Shown one piece after another: positions 47,085 to 60,415 of a DNA stretch of 64,000 bases. How positions within the stretch are numbered: the first letter of the stretch is position 1; each line of letters opens with the position of its first letter. The position numbers and the translations under genes are program-made. The DNA is taken from positions 109,755 to 173,754 of the forward strand of contig MU405291.1 in assembly GCA_022836615.1 (NCBI GenBank), written 5' to 3'. The DNA comes from Annulohypoxylon bovei var. microspora (Eukaryota; Ascomycota; Sordariomycetes; Xylariales; Hypoxylaceae). The notes beneath the pieces are model-generated. The model was given only the letters and a program-made list of their open reading frames with translations, searched no databases and was not told where the DNA came from.

Positions 47085-47810
47085 TGGGGGATTTAATAAT
47101 AAGTGGCAAAATAAATGGTTTAATAAAAGGCTTAAAAGGTGGTATAAGGGGTGGTTTAATAAGTGACGAGGGGCTTAATAAATGGTTAGGCCGGGGGTTA
47201 TACGGGTGGTTAAAAAGATAATTAAGCCGGGGGTTAAAAAGGTGGCTGCGGGTGGTTATAAATGGCTGAATAAAGGGTCGTACGGGTGGTTCAATGGGTG
47301 GTTAAAAGGGTGGTTTAAGGGGTGGTATAAAGGGTGGTTAAACCAATGGGTGGTTAAATGAAAAGCTTAATAAAATGGTTTAATAGGGGTTTAATAAGTG
47401 GTTACACCGGGGGTTAAACCAATGGTTTAAAAGGTGGTTAAATAAAAGGTTTAATAAATGGTTTAAAGGTTCGATAAAAGGTAATTAAATTAATGGTTTA
47501 ATAAAAGTTATACGGATAATTAAATTAAAGGTAATTTATTTAAGAATAATTTAATAAAGAATTAATAAAAGGTTTATTAAGTAGTTTAACAAGTTAATAA
47601 GTGATAAAATAAAAGGCTTAAAGGGTGGATTAATGAATAATTAATCAAGTGTTTAAATTAAAGGAGGTTATAAGAATTAAATAAATGGTTAAACCAAAGG
47701 TTAAACCGGTGGTTTAAAAGGTGGTTAAATAAAAAGCTTAACGGGTGGCTTAAAGGTTTAATAAAAGGTAATTTAAAAAGTAGTTTAAAAAATAATTAAA
47801 AGGGAACTTT
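47085..47810. repeat. Minisatellite, GGTGGTT-rich strand
   Basis: An irregular array of 14-18 bp units built on GGTGGTTTAATAAA / GGTGGTTAAA, complementary in sequence to the array at 44,935-45,490. It begins immediately where inverted repeat C ends. Strong G bias on this strand is unusual in the block. Confidence 0.8.
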
Positions 47811-50409
47811 AAAAAATAATTAAATAAATATATAAATAATAATTTCGTTATATAATAAAAAAAATAAAAGTAAAAAATCAAGGAATTAAATTATTAATTT
47901 CCAGTTAAACTTAAAATATTATGTCATTTAAAAAGATAACTTTACGTTAAATTAAACGGGTTTAAAAATTAAAAAAAAATAAATAATTAAATAAATAGTT
48001 TAAATAATCCAATATCTTTAAAATTAATTTATACGCGAAAAGTTTTTACTTATTTTAAACAAAAATTCTTTATTTTAATTAATTAAAAGCTTTAACGTAT
48101 ATAATATTTACAATATTAACCCACTTTTATAATAAAAACATCTAATTAAATTAAAGGTTACAAGGTTTTAACGCTTTTTTTTATTTAAGAAAATTTTAAA
48201 ATTTTGTTTTATAAAATGAAGTAATATAATACCCCTTTTAAAAATCAAGTAATAAAGCAATATAATACCACTTTTAAAATTAAATAAAAAAACATAAAAT
48301 ATATAAGTTTTAATTTAAAAGCTTAATTTTATAGGAAAATAATAATTTATATTTTTATTATTTAATTATTTAATATTACGTTATATTTCATTATATTAAT
48401 TTAATATTTAACTTATATATTAAACGTTAAAATTCATTTTTCGTCGTGAATTTAATTTATATAAACTTTATAAATACTTATTTATTAAATATATAATTAA
48501 AATCGCGCTTTAAATTCATCTTTGCTTTTAATAAAAAATAACGCGAAAAATTAAAACAATTTATTAAAATATATCACTTTAATTATAAATAATTAATTAC
48601 ATTTATTTTTTTTAACGTTTATAATATTTATAATTTATTTTATGGTATAATTTATTATATTTGTTATATTATTATTAATAATATTTAAATTAAAAATGAA
48701 AGGATTATTAAATTATATTTTTTAAAGTTTAATTTTATCGATAATAATATTTTATCTTATGAATGGTTTAAACTTATAAATAATATTTTTTTTTTAAAAC
48801 GATATTTTTTCCATGTTTTAACATATATTAATAATATATTAATTCGATTATTATTTATTTTTAATATTTTATTAATAAAGTGTAAAAATTTTATATTTAA
48901 TTATTTTTAATTTCTAAAAATAATAATTTTTATTTAAATTACCGAAGCTTTAAAAAAGTTTATAAGTTTAATCATTTATTTCATTTTATAATAATGTTCA
49001 TTCTTTATGTAATTCGCTTATAACACCTTATTATATAATAATATATTTATCTTTATTTTAAATATTTTACGTTATACTTTTAATAACTTAAAGTTAATTT
49101 AAATTAAATAATATATGTAAATACCTTAAAAACGTAAAAATGAAAAAAATTCACTTTATTTACGGTAACATAATATATTTTTAAAGTAATATTTATTTTT
49201 TATGGGATTAAAATAATATTATTATAATGTTAAAACTTAATTTTAATAATATAGGGAAATATTATTTCGTTACGTATGTTTTTAACGCGTTGAATAAATT
49301 TAAAAATATTAATATGGAAATGTTTTAATTATACCATAATGTTCCATGCTTAAATATTCCACGGGTTTTAATGAAATTCCTTTTCGTTTATTTTATTTAA
49401 TTTATTTTTATTAATTTCGTTATTATGTTTTTTAATAATAATAATAATAATAAATTATATTTTATTAATTTCAAGGATAATAAACATGAATAATGTATAA
49501 AAATGGTTTAAATAAAAGATTTTCTTAAGTTATTAATTAAAACCATTGGAATTCGCAAAACATTAATTCCAATTAACGAGAAACGAAAGTTTAATAAAAT
49601 GAAATAAATTTATTCATTATAAATTAATTAAATGGAATTAATTAAGTAAAAACGCTTATATAATAAAATTAATTAATTTTATTTAATGCGCATAAATTAA
49701 ATGGAATTAATTAAGGATAAAAATAAAGATTAAAAATATAACGATTATTTTTTAAATAAAAAGTTTAATTTTAATTTTAAGTTATTTAAAAAAAGGTCAC
49801 GGTTATATTTAAATAATGAAAAAAATAATAATAATAATAATGCAAAATATATTAAATTAAATATTAAAAATAATGTTAATTATGTTACGAGTTATGTTCA
49901 TTTAAATACAAGGGATAACCGTCCATATAACGTGTATTATAATATTATATTAAAGTTATTTTCATTTATAATAAATTTAAGTTATAATGATTTTTAATTA
50001 CCTAATGGTTTACGGTCATTTTCATTTATATTAAATAACGTTATTAAATATTTAAATTTTTTTAAACTTAACTTTAATGGATATATTCATTAAAATATCA
50101 TTATATGTTTTTTTATATTATATATTTTTAATTTTTTAATTTAATATAAATATATAAAGAGTTTATTTATAATTAAAAATATTCCTTTTATAAATTAAAA
50201 TAAATATTTATAAAAATTATATATTTATTTTTTATATTATAAAGTTTTTTATTAAGAAAGTTATATTATAAGGTATAAAATTATGGTTATTTTATATATA
50301 AAAAAATACATAAATAATTAATTAACGAATTTATTAATTAATTTATAATTAATTAATACTTAAATTTAACGAAAGTAATTATATAAGAAAAGCTTTAATA
50401 TGTTTTTTT

Positions 50410-51190
50410 TTTTTATGGTTTTTAATATTTAATAATTTATAAATAATTTAAATAAAAAAAACTTTTAAATAAAATGGTTTTTATAATACGTTAAAACTCG
50501 TAATTACGTAATAATTTTAATTTTAATTATTAAAAAGGATTTTTATTACGTATTAAATGTAACGTAATTTAATTTACTTACGGAAAACACCGTTAAAACC
50601 CGGCTCGTATCCCGATTATTAAAAAGATGGTTCAACAAGTTAAGCTGGGAATTCGAGGCTAGGTTTTCCAAGCTCGGGGAGTTTAAAGCGGACCGGAGCG
50701 AGCGAATTGTATCCAAGGGCGGCGCCGGGGCAGCTGCCTCGGGATCACCAGCTACTGGTTCAATTACATGGGAAACGATATTTAAGTGTATTAGCTGTTC
50801 CAAGGGGGCTCGGTGAACAATAAAATAAAGGCATTCGAAGCTGTGTGGCCAATCAAGGCAAAGCAAGTAAGGCGACGACAAGGTTAAATTGTACGGCAAG
50901 TATGGGGGCTACAAGATTGTGGGTTAAAAGCCTTATTATCCTTATAAGTCAAGGGTATATACCTTAGGGGTATTTTTCAAGTATAATCGTTAAAAAAAAG
51001 TATATATTAATTATTCGACCCGTTTTAATTAAAAAAACACGTTAATTTACTCGATTTAATTCAAGGAAAAAAGTTAATTTAATTAATTAATAAATAAATT
51101 AATTATATTTAATTAAAAAACGGATTTAACGGTTAAAATTAATTAAAAAACTAATGTTAAAACTTACGATGTTAACTTTTACCTACGATT
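50410..51190 (-). repeat. Inverted repeat C, right arm with GC-preserved island
   Basis: Reverse complement of 46,260-47,075. Positions about 50,560-50,990 keep near-normal GC and a 117-codon minus-strand frame (50,899-50,546) whose centre reads EPVAGDPEAAAPAPPL then RSLRSALNSPSLENL, ending near a GTAAGT donor-like site. The minus-strand frame may be a remnant of a transposon leader or gag-like region; no family is recognised. The rest of the arm is AT-saturated. Confidence 0.82.
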
Positions 51191-51619
51191 TTAATGTTAC
51201 AATTAAAGTTATAAAAGAAAAAAATAAAATTAAATATTTTAAATTTAAAAAACCCTTTAATAAATAAATTAAAAACGGTGGGAATAAATAAAACTTATTA
51301 ATTAATTAATTAAAAAATCGTTAATTTATATGTGGGATAAATAATAAAGTTAATTTATTACATTACGCTTATATTAAAAAGGTTATATTTATATTAAAAA
51401 GGTTTTATTTATATTAAAAAAAATTTTTAATGTAAAATTAAACGAATACACGAATTTTAATTAATTAAAATTTTTATTTTATTAATTTTATAATAATTCG
51501 ACCCACTTATTTTTGAAAAATTTCATCCTTAATTAATCCACTTTTTACGAAAATAAATAAAAAAAACTTTTTTTTAAAAGAAAATTAAAAAAAAAAAAAA
51601 AATTTTCTTAATAATTTAT

Positions 51620-51830
51620 ATTAAAAATTAAAGTCAATTAAATTAAATGGAATTAATTACGTAATTGCTTTAAGTAATTAATCCGTTAAAACTACCACCC
51701 ATTTAATTTATACGTGAAAGTTAATTTTTAATAAGTTTTTCGTTTTTAAAAAACTCGAAAACCACTTTTTCGCGAACGGACCATTTCGAAAGTCGAGATT
51801 TATTATTTAATTAATTAAAAAGCCCCACCT
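51620..51830. repeat. Direct repeat B, copy 2
   Basis: Counterpart of 45,530-45,760, better preserved (retains CTCGAAAACCACTTTTTCGC and ACTACCACCC). It lies outside inverted repeat C, so B and C together form a nested direct-plus-inverted arrangement. Confidence 0.65.
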
Positions 51831-54216
51831 TAAAAACGATGTAATTAATTAATTATTATAAATATGTTCCTTTTTTAATAAAACTTATTTTATAAATGTA
51901 TTTAATTAAATTATAAAAAAATTTAATTTAATTAATTAAATTATAAACGGTAGCGGAACGGCTTTATAAACTACGGGACTTAATTAATTTAAAAAATAAT
52001 TTCGGTTAAATTTAAAGTATTTACGTTATTTAAATAATTTTAAAATCGAGTTATTATGGCATTTAATTAAAAGTTTTTAATGTTTTTTTATTTTTTTAAA
52101 AGTTTTGGTGTTTTTTTTTATTTAAAAAATTTTCAAATTTTTACTTTATATTTACATTTTTTTTACCGTTATTTTAAGTCCTCGTGTTTTTATAATAAAA
52201 TAAACGAAGTAAATAATAAAACCTTTTTAATTAATTAAATTTAAATATATTATTTTTATTTTAATGTAATTATATTTTTATTATTAAAATTAAGGCCTTT
52301 CGGCGTTAAACATTAAATATTTTTATATATAAATTATTGTAATAAAATATATAAATAATAAAATTCATGAATTTATTTAAAGTTTTTATTAATTAAAATA
52401 AATAATATTAAAAGCTTTTTAATTAATAACATTATATTTTCACATTTATTTAAATTATATTAAATAAAAATTAATGCTTAATATTAAAAAACTTTAATTT
52501 AAATAATAAAAATTTTATAAACTTTAATAAAACTTAAGTTATAACATTTTATAACGTGTTAAAATGTTATTAATAATGTTATTTTAGATTAATTACACGC
52601 GATTTTTTTTAATAAACCTTTAATAATTATTATAATTATTATATATTTTTTACACCTTTTTTTATTTATTTTAATTAATATTAATATTAAAACGGTGTAA
52701 TTTACATTATTCACTTTTAATTTAAAATAATTATCGTATAAATTTAAATATATTTCATTGCGATAATTATTCGTAAAATTATTTAATTTAAAAATTAATG
52801 GCGTGAAAATTAATGAAAAAAGTATATAAACTTACATTGGTATTTATATAAGGAAATAAATATTATTAAAATTAAATAAAACCGTATACATGTAAATTAA
52901 AATATACCCGCATTATGTGGCTCTTTTTTAAAAGTTAAATTACTTGAATTATAACGGTTATTTATTAAAATATAATGGATAAATTATTATTAAATTTAAA
53001 TATTAATTAAATGTTAATATAATATTTATGTATTTATTATTTATTTAATCACGCTTTAAATATTTAAAAATATAATTAATATACGAAACTTTTTAAATGA
53101 TATATTATTTCGTATTAAAATATTAAAATTCCTTTTATATCCATTGTTATTTATTTTATTAATAAGGTAAAAAAAATGAAAATAAAATATATAATAAATT
53201 AATTATTAATTATAAATTAAATTACATGGAAAAACAATGGCGGCAATTATTATTACGCGATATTATTTTATATAAGTAAATAAATAAATAAATAACATGT
53301 TATAATAATTTAATTAAATTATACCTTAATTCCTTTTAAAAAGCTTTATTTTAATTCATAAGTTTAATTATTATAAATTGAGTTTTGTAAGGTTTATTAT
53401 ATGTATTTAAATATAAATAATATATAAATTTTATTTTTCCTACCTTTAATAATTTATAGAAATGTTCCGCCGTACCTTTTTTACATTTTTATTTTTTTTA
53501 AAACATATTAAGAAATTTATAATATATATTAAATTTTCGAAAAAGTATAATTAAATTTATTATTTAATAGTAATAATTTATTCGTTTAATAATGAATTTA
53601 TAATGTTACCGGTTATATAAAAACGTTTTATATATTTCTTTAAATCGTTTATTATAAAAAATATTTTTTTTATAAATAAAGTTTTCCTTAAATAATTTAA
53701 AAAAAAATAATACAAGGTTAATTAAGTTTAATATACCAAATATTATACATAAGCTTTTATATAATTACATGTAATATTAACATGTTTTTATGTTATTATT
53801 ACCTTAATGTTTAAATAAATCGAATAAAATGGGTGATTAGGTTTAGGTTTTTTAATTATATAATAAATTAAATGATTTTTACGGGTAAATTGTAATTACA
53901 TTGTTAAAAAAAAGATTTAATGGTTTTTATAAATAAACTTAAGCTTTTTAATTATAATGGGAAACGGATAAGTTTTATGCGTGGGTTTTAATTATATTAC
54001 CTTGAAATTAATAAAATAATATATTAAATTAGTTAAAAAGAAGTTGCGTGTATAATTAATTAAAGTTAGTTTAAATATTAAATTGGATGGGATTAAATTA
54101 TGCGTACGATTAATTAAAGTTAAGTTATATATATAATTAATAAAATAACGTATAAATTTAGGGGGTTAAGATAAGTTAAACTTGTATTAAAGTTATTTAA
54201 AGGGATGTGGATATTG

Positions 54217-54360
54217 TTAAAAATGTTAAATTTATTAAGTTTATTAAAAAGTTTAAAGCGATTAAAATTATTAAAGCCATTAAAGTTATTAAAGTTATAA
54301 AAACGATTAAAGCTTTTAAAGTTATTAAAACCATTGAAACCATTGGAATCGTTAATGTTA
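54217..54360. repeat. Tandem repeat, 9 bp unit ATTAAAGYY
   Basis: About fifteen degenerate 9 bp units (ATTAAAGCC, ATTAAAGTT, ATTAAAACG). As the unit is three codons, both strands show artificial 70-codon frames of repeating Ile-Lys-Ala/Val or Leu-Ile-Thr type; neither is treated as a gene. Confidence 0.8.
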
Positions 54361-55324
54361 AAATTTCGAAGTTAAATAAGTATTTAAATAAATTAAAATA
54401 TATATTCATTAAGGCATGAGGTATAAAATGTGAAATGAAAAAACTTAAAGTTTCATTTATAAGAAACCTATTCCCTTTTTAAATTTTAACGGACGAATAA
54501 AATAATATGCCACCTTGGTTTTCAAGTTATACATTATAACATTTTATATTTTCATTATGCACATAATTAATTAATTCATGAGAAAATAAAATAAATTCAT
54601 ATAATTTTAAGATTTAATTACATATAATATATTTATTTTATTATATTATAATGTTAACATAATATTAATATAATTAAATACTTAAGTATTTTTTAAAAAT
54701 AAAATTAAAATTATGTATTAAATTAACTTATTATTAATATCCACGTATAATCGATTTTAATGGCGTATTAATATTATTTCTTAAAATTTAACGATTTTTT
54801 ATTAATTTAAAAAGTTAAAGTGTTATAACTTTTATATAATTAATTATTTTGGTTTTTTTTAATTATTAATTAAATGCTTTGAGTTTTACAACGGGTTATC
54901 CGCTTGTAAAATTAATAAGATTATTTAAAAGTTAATTAATTTTTTAAGTTTTAACATTTATTTTAAATTTTAAAAGTTAATAAACTGCTTTTATATTAAA
55001 TGAACCATGTGTAAAATTAATGTTAAAATTATTATTAAATATTGTGTAAATATTATCCCTTTATTATTTAATTAATATTTTTTATTAATTAAGAAATATA
55101 TAATTTACTTAAATAAGTAATTTAAGGGATTAATTCTATATAATATTAAACATTATTAATTACACATTACCCATTAAACTTGATTTTATTTTGGTTGGTT
55201 AATAATAAGAGGTATAAAAAATGTTTTATTAACCATAATAATGGTAACTACCATTAAAATTTAAAATATTTACGGAAAGGGGTGGATTTTATTTAATTAA
55301 AAAAAAGTTAATTAAATCCCATTA

Positions 55325-55590
55325 TAATTATAATAAATTTATTATAATGTAAATTTAATAAATGGAAAAATAATTATATTATTATATAAAGAACTTTAAT
55401 TTTTTATTCTTACGAAATGTAATATATATATATATTATATCTTTTATTTATTTTATTTTAAGATTAATTTTAATGGTTCTTTAAAAGCTAAGTTCCCATT
55501 TTGTTAGGTCTTTAATTTAAGCCTTAAGGTTATTTTTTTAAAAGATAAGGCATAATAAAGTAAAGTAAAAAAAACTTTTAATAATATTAA
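55325..55590 (+). repeat. Candidate long terminal repeat D, left copy
   Basis: About 260 bp matching 62,190-62,445 in direct orientation, 6.86 kb apart. Shared landmarks include TAAATTTAATAAAT, a TATATATATA tract, AATTTTAATGGTTCTTTAAAAG-like sequence (C/T differences) and a final AAAGTAAAGTAAAAAAAACT. Size and spacing suit the long terminal repeats of a Gypsy- or Copia-type element whose coding region has been erased by mutation. Confidence 0.72.
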
Positions 55591-56524
55591 CATATTAAAT
55601 TATAATTAAAATATTAAAAGTAATTTAAAATTAAAATAATTAATAACGAAGTTAAATATTTTATTATATAAGTATAATTTTAATGGTTTTTTAACGTTAA
55701 AAATGTAATATATTAACGATAAATAAATTAATAAGGCATTTATAATAATATGTAAAAAAAGTTCGAAGAAAGGTGTAACATGAAAAATAATGAACTTTAA
55801 TATTATATGTTATGAAATAATTTTATATTTAACATAAATTAATTAAAATCAAATAAATTATTTATAAATATATTAAGCATTTAAAATTTTATTTAATTTT
55901 TAACCATTGCACATTTGTTTATTAACATTATCGTTAAAAAAAAAAACGTCGAAATTAATTTTATTTACGAAATAAAATAATTTATTTATTTAAAACGTTA
56001 ATTATAATATTTATTAGAAAAGTCGATGTTTTATATAAGTTTTTATTATTTTTATTATTTTTCAATTATTTTTAATTAATAAATATATATATATAATTGA
56101 AACTTATAATTATTAACCTTGTAAATTATTCGAAGAAAATTAAACTTATACATTACGATATTACGAATATAATTATAACGAAAACCACACGTTTTTTAAA
56201 AGCATAACGTTAAAATTAAATGGGTTACATTATGGATAGGTTTAATTATTAAGCCGTTAAGTTATTAACCCTTTTTTATAAAATAAAAATAAAATTAAAA
56301 TTAAAATAATAAGGGTATCACTTTTTAAGATGTATTATTTTAACCGACGAAATATCGACATTTATTAATTATTAAGTCATGGAGTTATATTATATGATTA
56401 TTATTTAATATTTACAAGACTTAATTATTAAAAAAAATTTAAAAACTTTCATTTTAATATTTTATGTAAATATTTTTTTACCATTTCATTTAAAAATTTC
56501 ATATTATAATAAAAGTTTTATTTT

Positions 56525-57135
56525 AAAGATTTATTATTTTAATAATATTACATTTTAATAATATTTTATAAGTGAAAGAAACGGTGTTTTTAAATGGTTG
56601 AAATTTTTATTAATAAGTTATTACTTTATTAAATTATTTTTATTATAAAATATACCTTTTAATTTAAATAATTTTATATTTAACTTTCGGCTTTTTAATA
56701 AGTTATATTATAAAATAATCTTTAATTTAATGGTTTTAACTATGTAAGTTCCATTTAAGTGCACGAATTAATCTTTAAAATATACCGTGTTTTATTCCGG
56801 TTTTCCATGGTTTTCCCGGGTTTTATTATCGTTTCATTGGTTGTATATAATGACCCCCGAACGCCATTTAACGTTTTATAATTATTAATACGTTTTATAA
56901 TATTAATAAGAAATGTAAAAAGAATAATGTAATTAAGTTTAATTAATTAAAAATTAAATTAAATATAATATAAAATTAAGTATAAGTTAATTAAAAATAT
57001 TTCCATGAAATTATTTAAGTGCGAATATTAATGGGTACGAAAAATGAAACATGTATATTCGTTTACATGGCGATTTATATAGGGGATTAAATATTAAATC
57101 CATGTGGTTCATGCATATTAATAAGGATTTTAATT
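56525..57135 (+). repeat. Direct repeat E, left (heavily mutated) copy
   Basis: About 610 bp matching 59,800-60,415 in direct orientation, 3.27 kb apart. Recognisable blocks are CCGGTTTTCC, ATGACCCCCGAA, CTATTAATAC-like sequence and ATAAGGATTTTAATTAAT. This copy is AT-saturated where the other keeps C and G. Confidence 0.8.
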
Positions 57136-58962
57136 AATAAGCAATTGAATTAATTAATAAAAGTTTTAATTAAATAAAATAAATAGGTATAAGGTGTTAT
57201 AAAAATGTAATTTTTATAATAATATAATATAAAAAATTAAATAAATTTTTATTATTTTATTAAATTATGAATTTTAATTAATTAATAATTAACTCATTAT
57301 ATATTTAATAAAAAAGTTTTTTCACTTTTTTTATATTGTAATAATTAAAAGAATAAATTTATTAAAACGTTTTTTTTAAAACTTTTTTAATTTTATTAAC
57401 CGTAGGTTTTTCGTTAAGGTTATACACGAATATAAATTTAATACATTCCAATTTTTTTAAATTAATATTCCCGTCATAAAACTTAATTTTTATTTAATTT
57501 AAAAGAAAAGTGTGGAAGGAATAATTAATTATAACGTTATTAAATTCTTTTTATAAAAAACATATAAAAATTATAATTATAATGTTTTATATGTTAATAA
57601 GGTTATAATAATATTACTTCGTTAAAACTTTTAAAATAATCATGTAAAAAAACTTAAAAGCTTTTTTATCATTAATTATTTTCTTTGTAACCTTCTTTAA
57701 ATTAAAAATTACTATCCGGATTTTAACATTTTCACCACTTTAAAATATATTAATAAAAATATTCTTTAACGAAATATTATAATGGGTGATTTTATTAACA
57801 TGTAAATATGTTAACCTTTTTATTACGTTATAAAAAACGGTGAAGCATGCAATGGAAAATCATTATAAGCTTATATAAAAAAATTCAAAGAAATTATAAT
57901 TAATTTATAATAAAATTAAATAATATTTATTTAAATAAGGTTAATAACAAGGCGGGGAATCGTGTTTATATTAATATTATAAAAATAATAAAACATTTTT
58001 ATAATTAATTAAATAAGTAATATTAATTTTATTATGTAATGTTTTTATAATTTGCCGCTTATGTTTTTAATTTTATTAAAAAATTATAACACGTTTTATA
58101 ATAATAATATTATTAATTAATATATTAATGCCATTTATAACCCGATTATACGCGTTTAATTTAAATATATAATAATGATTTATAAAGTTATAAATTACGT
58201 AATAATTATCGTAAAGGAAAACATCTAAGCAAAGAAATAATAACATGGTTTCGAATTATTTTAAAAACTTTTTATAAATTGTAATAAATTCGGTTATATT
58301 ATTGTTTAAAAACTTTAATAAAAGATTTAATAATTTTTTATTAAAACGTAATTAAGTTTTTATTTTGTAAAAATATGTTAAATTACTTTGTTTTAAAGTA
58401 ATATCGACATTATTAATTAAATTAAATAAAAATATAAATGGATATTTCGGTGAAATAATTTGTATTATTATTATTTTAAAAAACATGTTTAAATAAATTT
58501 TAATTATAACTTATAATATAAACGTATTCTTAAGGTTAATTAAGATATTTATATCGTCGTGTCGAATCTTAAGCGTTTTTTTTTTAATTTTCCACGATAA
58601 AATGTTTTATTTTAAAACATTTTAATTAAAGTTTAAAAAAAAATGTGTTAAGTTATTCCTTTAAAGCTTTATAATAAATTACTTATAACGAGAAAATGTT
58701 TTTTCCGAAGTTATATACGATATAACTTTAAATATAATGTCGTTAATTTTAATGGTATTTTTTTTTATTATTAAGAATTTCATTATTAAAACATATGTAA
58801 AAGAAATATTTAAATTATATAAAACTTTTAAAGTTTATTTAAATAATGAAAAGGAAAAAATAAGGTTTAAAAAAGTTTATAATGAAAGTTTATATTTATA
58901 TTTATTTATTAAGTTTATTTTTATTAATAATTATAATTTAAAAATTTTTATTTTAAATGAAC

Positions 58963-59182
58963 ATTAAAAATACATATATTTATAAAAGAATTTATATATA
59001 AAAAAAGATACCGTTAATGTTAAAGTGTAAAAAAAGGTGCGGGGTAAATAATGTTATATTTTAATTAATTAACTTTAAAAAAGGGAAATTTTCATCGTAG
59101 GTTTTATTTATTATATGTTTTTTAACATTAACGGTACTTTTTTTTATATATAAATTTTTATATAAATAAATGTATTTTTAAT
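58963..59182. repeat. Palindromic 220 bp element with terminal inverted repeats of about 60 bp
   Basis: The left arm (58,963-59,025) and right arm (59,119-59,182) are near-perfect reverse complements: ATTAAAAATACAT outward, a TTTATATATAAAAAAA stretch, then TACCGTTAATGTTAAA inward. The loop is about 95 bp with a short GGTGCGGGG patch. The layout resembles a miniature inverted-repeat transposable element. It lies between the two copies of repeat E. Confidence 0.75.
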
Positions 59183-59799
59183 ATTTATCCCACGCCTTTT
59201 AAAAAAACCTTGCTTTTATATTTATTTATATATTTTCCTTTTAATTTCATTTTTTTTCATTTAATTTTTCATTAATTTTTTTATAATTATATATTTAAAT
59301 AAATTTCGTAAAACGTTTTCGAATAAAGTTAATTACATTTATTATAAATCATTTTATAATTAATAAATTAAATTAAAAATTAAATGCATTTAAAGGTTAT
59401 TTATTAAGGTGGTTTTTTAATATTTTTTAATAAAAGCTTTTTTATTTTACATGTAATTAATTTTAAATTAAGCTTATAAATTACATAACATTTTTTATAA
59501 ATTACATTTAATATTATTTAAAAGTGTTTTATAAAATTTATTTAATTATGTAATTATAAGAAATTTAATATAAGGTTAAAAAAAGAAAAACGGTGGAAAA
59601 TAAAATAATGTAAATAAAAAGTATTTATTTAAATATATAAAAAAACGTATATTTAATACTTATATAATTTATATGTATCGATAAAAATTTTAATTAATGA
59701 AATAATACGAATAAAATGGTAAATTTTAAAAAAAGATACGTTAAATTTTATGGGGAAGACTTTTATCATTTATCATGTGGTTAATGTGGTTAATGCGTG

Positions 59800-60415
59800 A
59801 TTAATATAAGAGATTTATTATTTTAATTTTAATAGTACTTTGTGGGTAAGAGGGCGGTGTCTTTGATTGGTTAAAAATATTATCGATAATCCATTACCCC
59901 ATCAAATATTTCTACGAAACAATACACCTTTCAACCCAAATAACTTTCGTAATCAAGCATTGATATTTTGATGATTTATATCATAAGATAACCATCAATT
60001 CAGGCCATCTAATGATGTATGTCTTATCCTGGTGCACCCCTTGGTCCTCGAGATATACCATGTTTGGCTCCGGTTTTCCGCGGTCCTGCGGTTGTTTCGC
60101 CGGTCGCACGTGATGACCCCCGAAGGCCGTTCAACGCCCTATAGCTATTAATACATTCTGCAGTATGCATCAATGAAAACAGCAACAGTAATGATGCAAC
60201 TTGATTTATTTGATTAAGTCTTTACTTATACAGACTTTAAAACTAATTGCAAGCTGATCAAAAAGCATTTCGTAAAGTTATTCAAGTGAGAAGATGGATG
60301 GGTATAGAAAGCTGACCGTTGTGTGGGAAGGTACATTTGTGTGCACTAACCTTTGTATGGGGGATAAAGTACCTTAAGCTGGTGGCCATGATGTATCGAT
60401 AAGGATTTTAATTAA
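59800..60415 (+). repeat. Direct repeat E, right copy: GC-preserved island
   Basis: Counterpart of 56,525-57,135 but with nearly normal composition over 59,830-60,410 (for example CTTGGTCCTCGAGATATACC, GTTGTTTCGCCGGTCGCACG). Composition returns to AT-saturated at both edges. No coding frame is recognised; it may be a long terminal repeat or untranslated transposon segment. Confidence 0.8.

Noticed and set aside
54197..54419. Two opposing 70-codon frames of repeated Ile-Lys or Leu-Ile text
   Set aside because: Both arise from a 9 bp tandem repeat that is three codons long.
58737..58967. A 76-codon Lys/Phe/Tyr-rich frame in the AT block
   Set aside because: The composition is what AT-only DNA gives by chance; it is at best a mutated transposon scrap.
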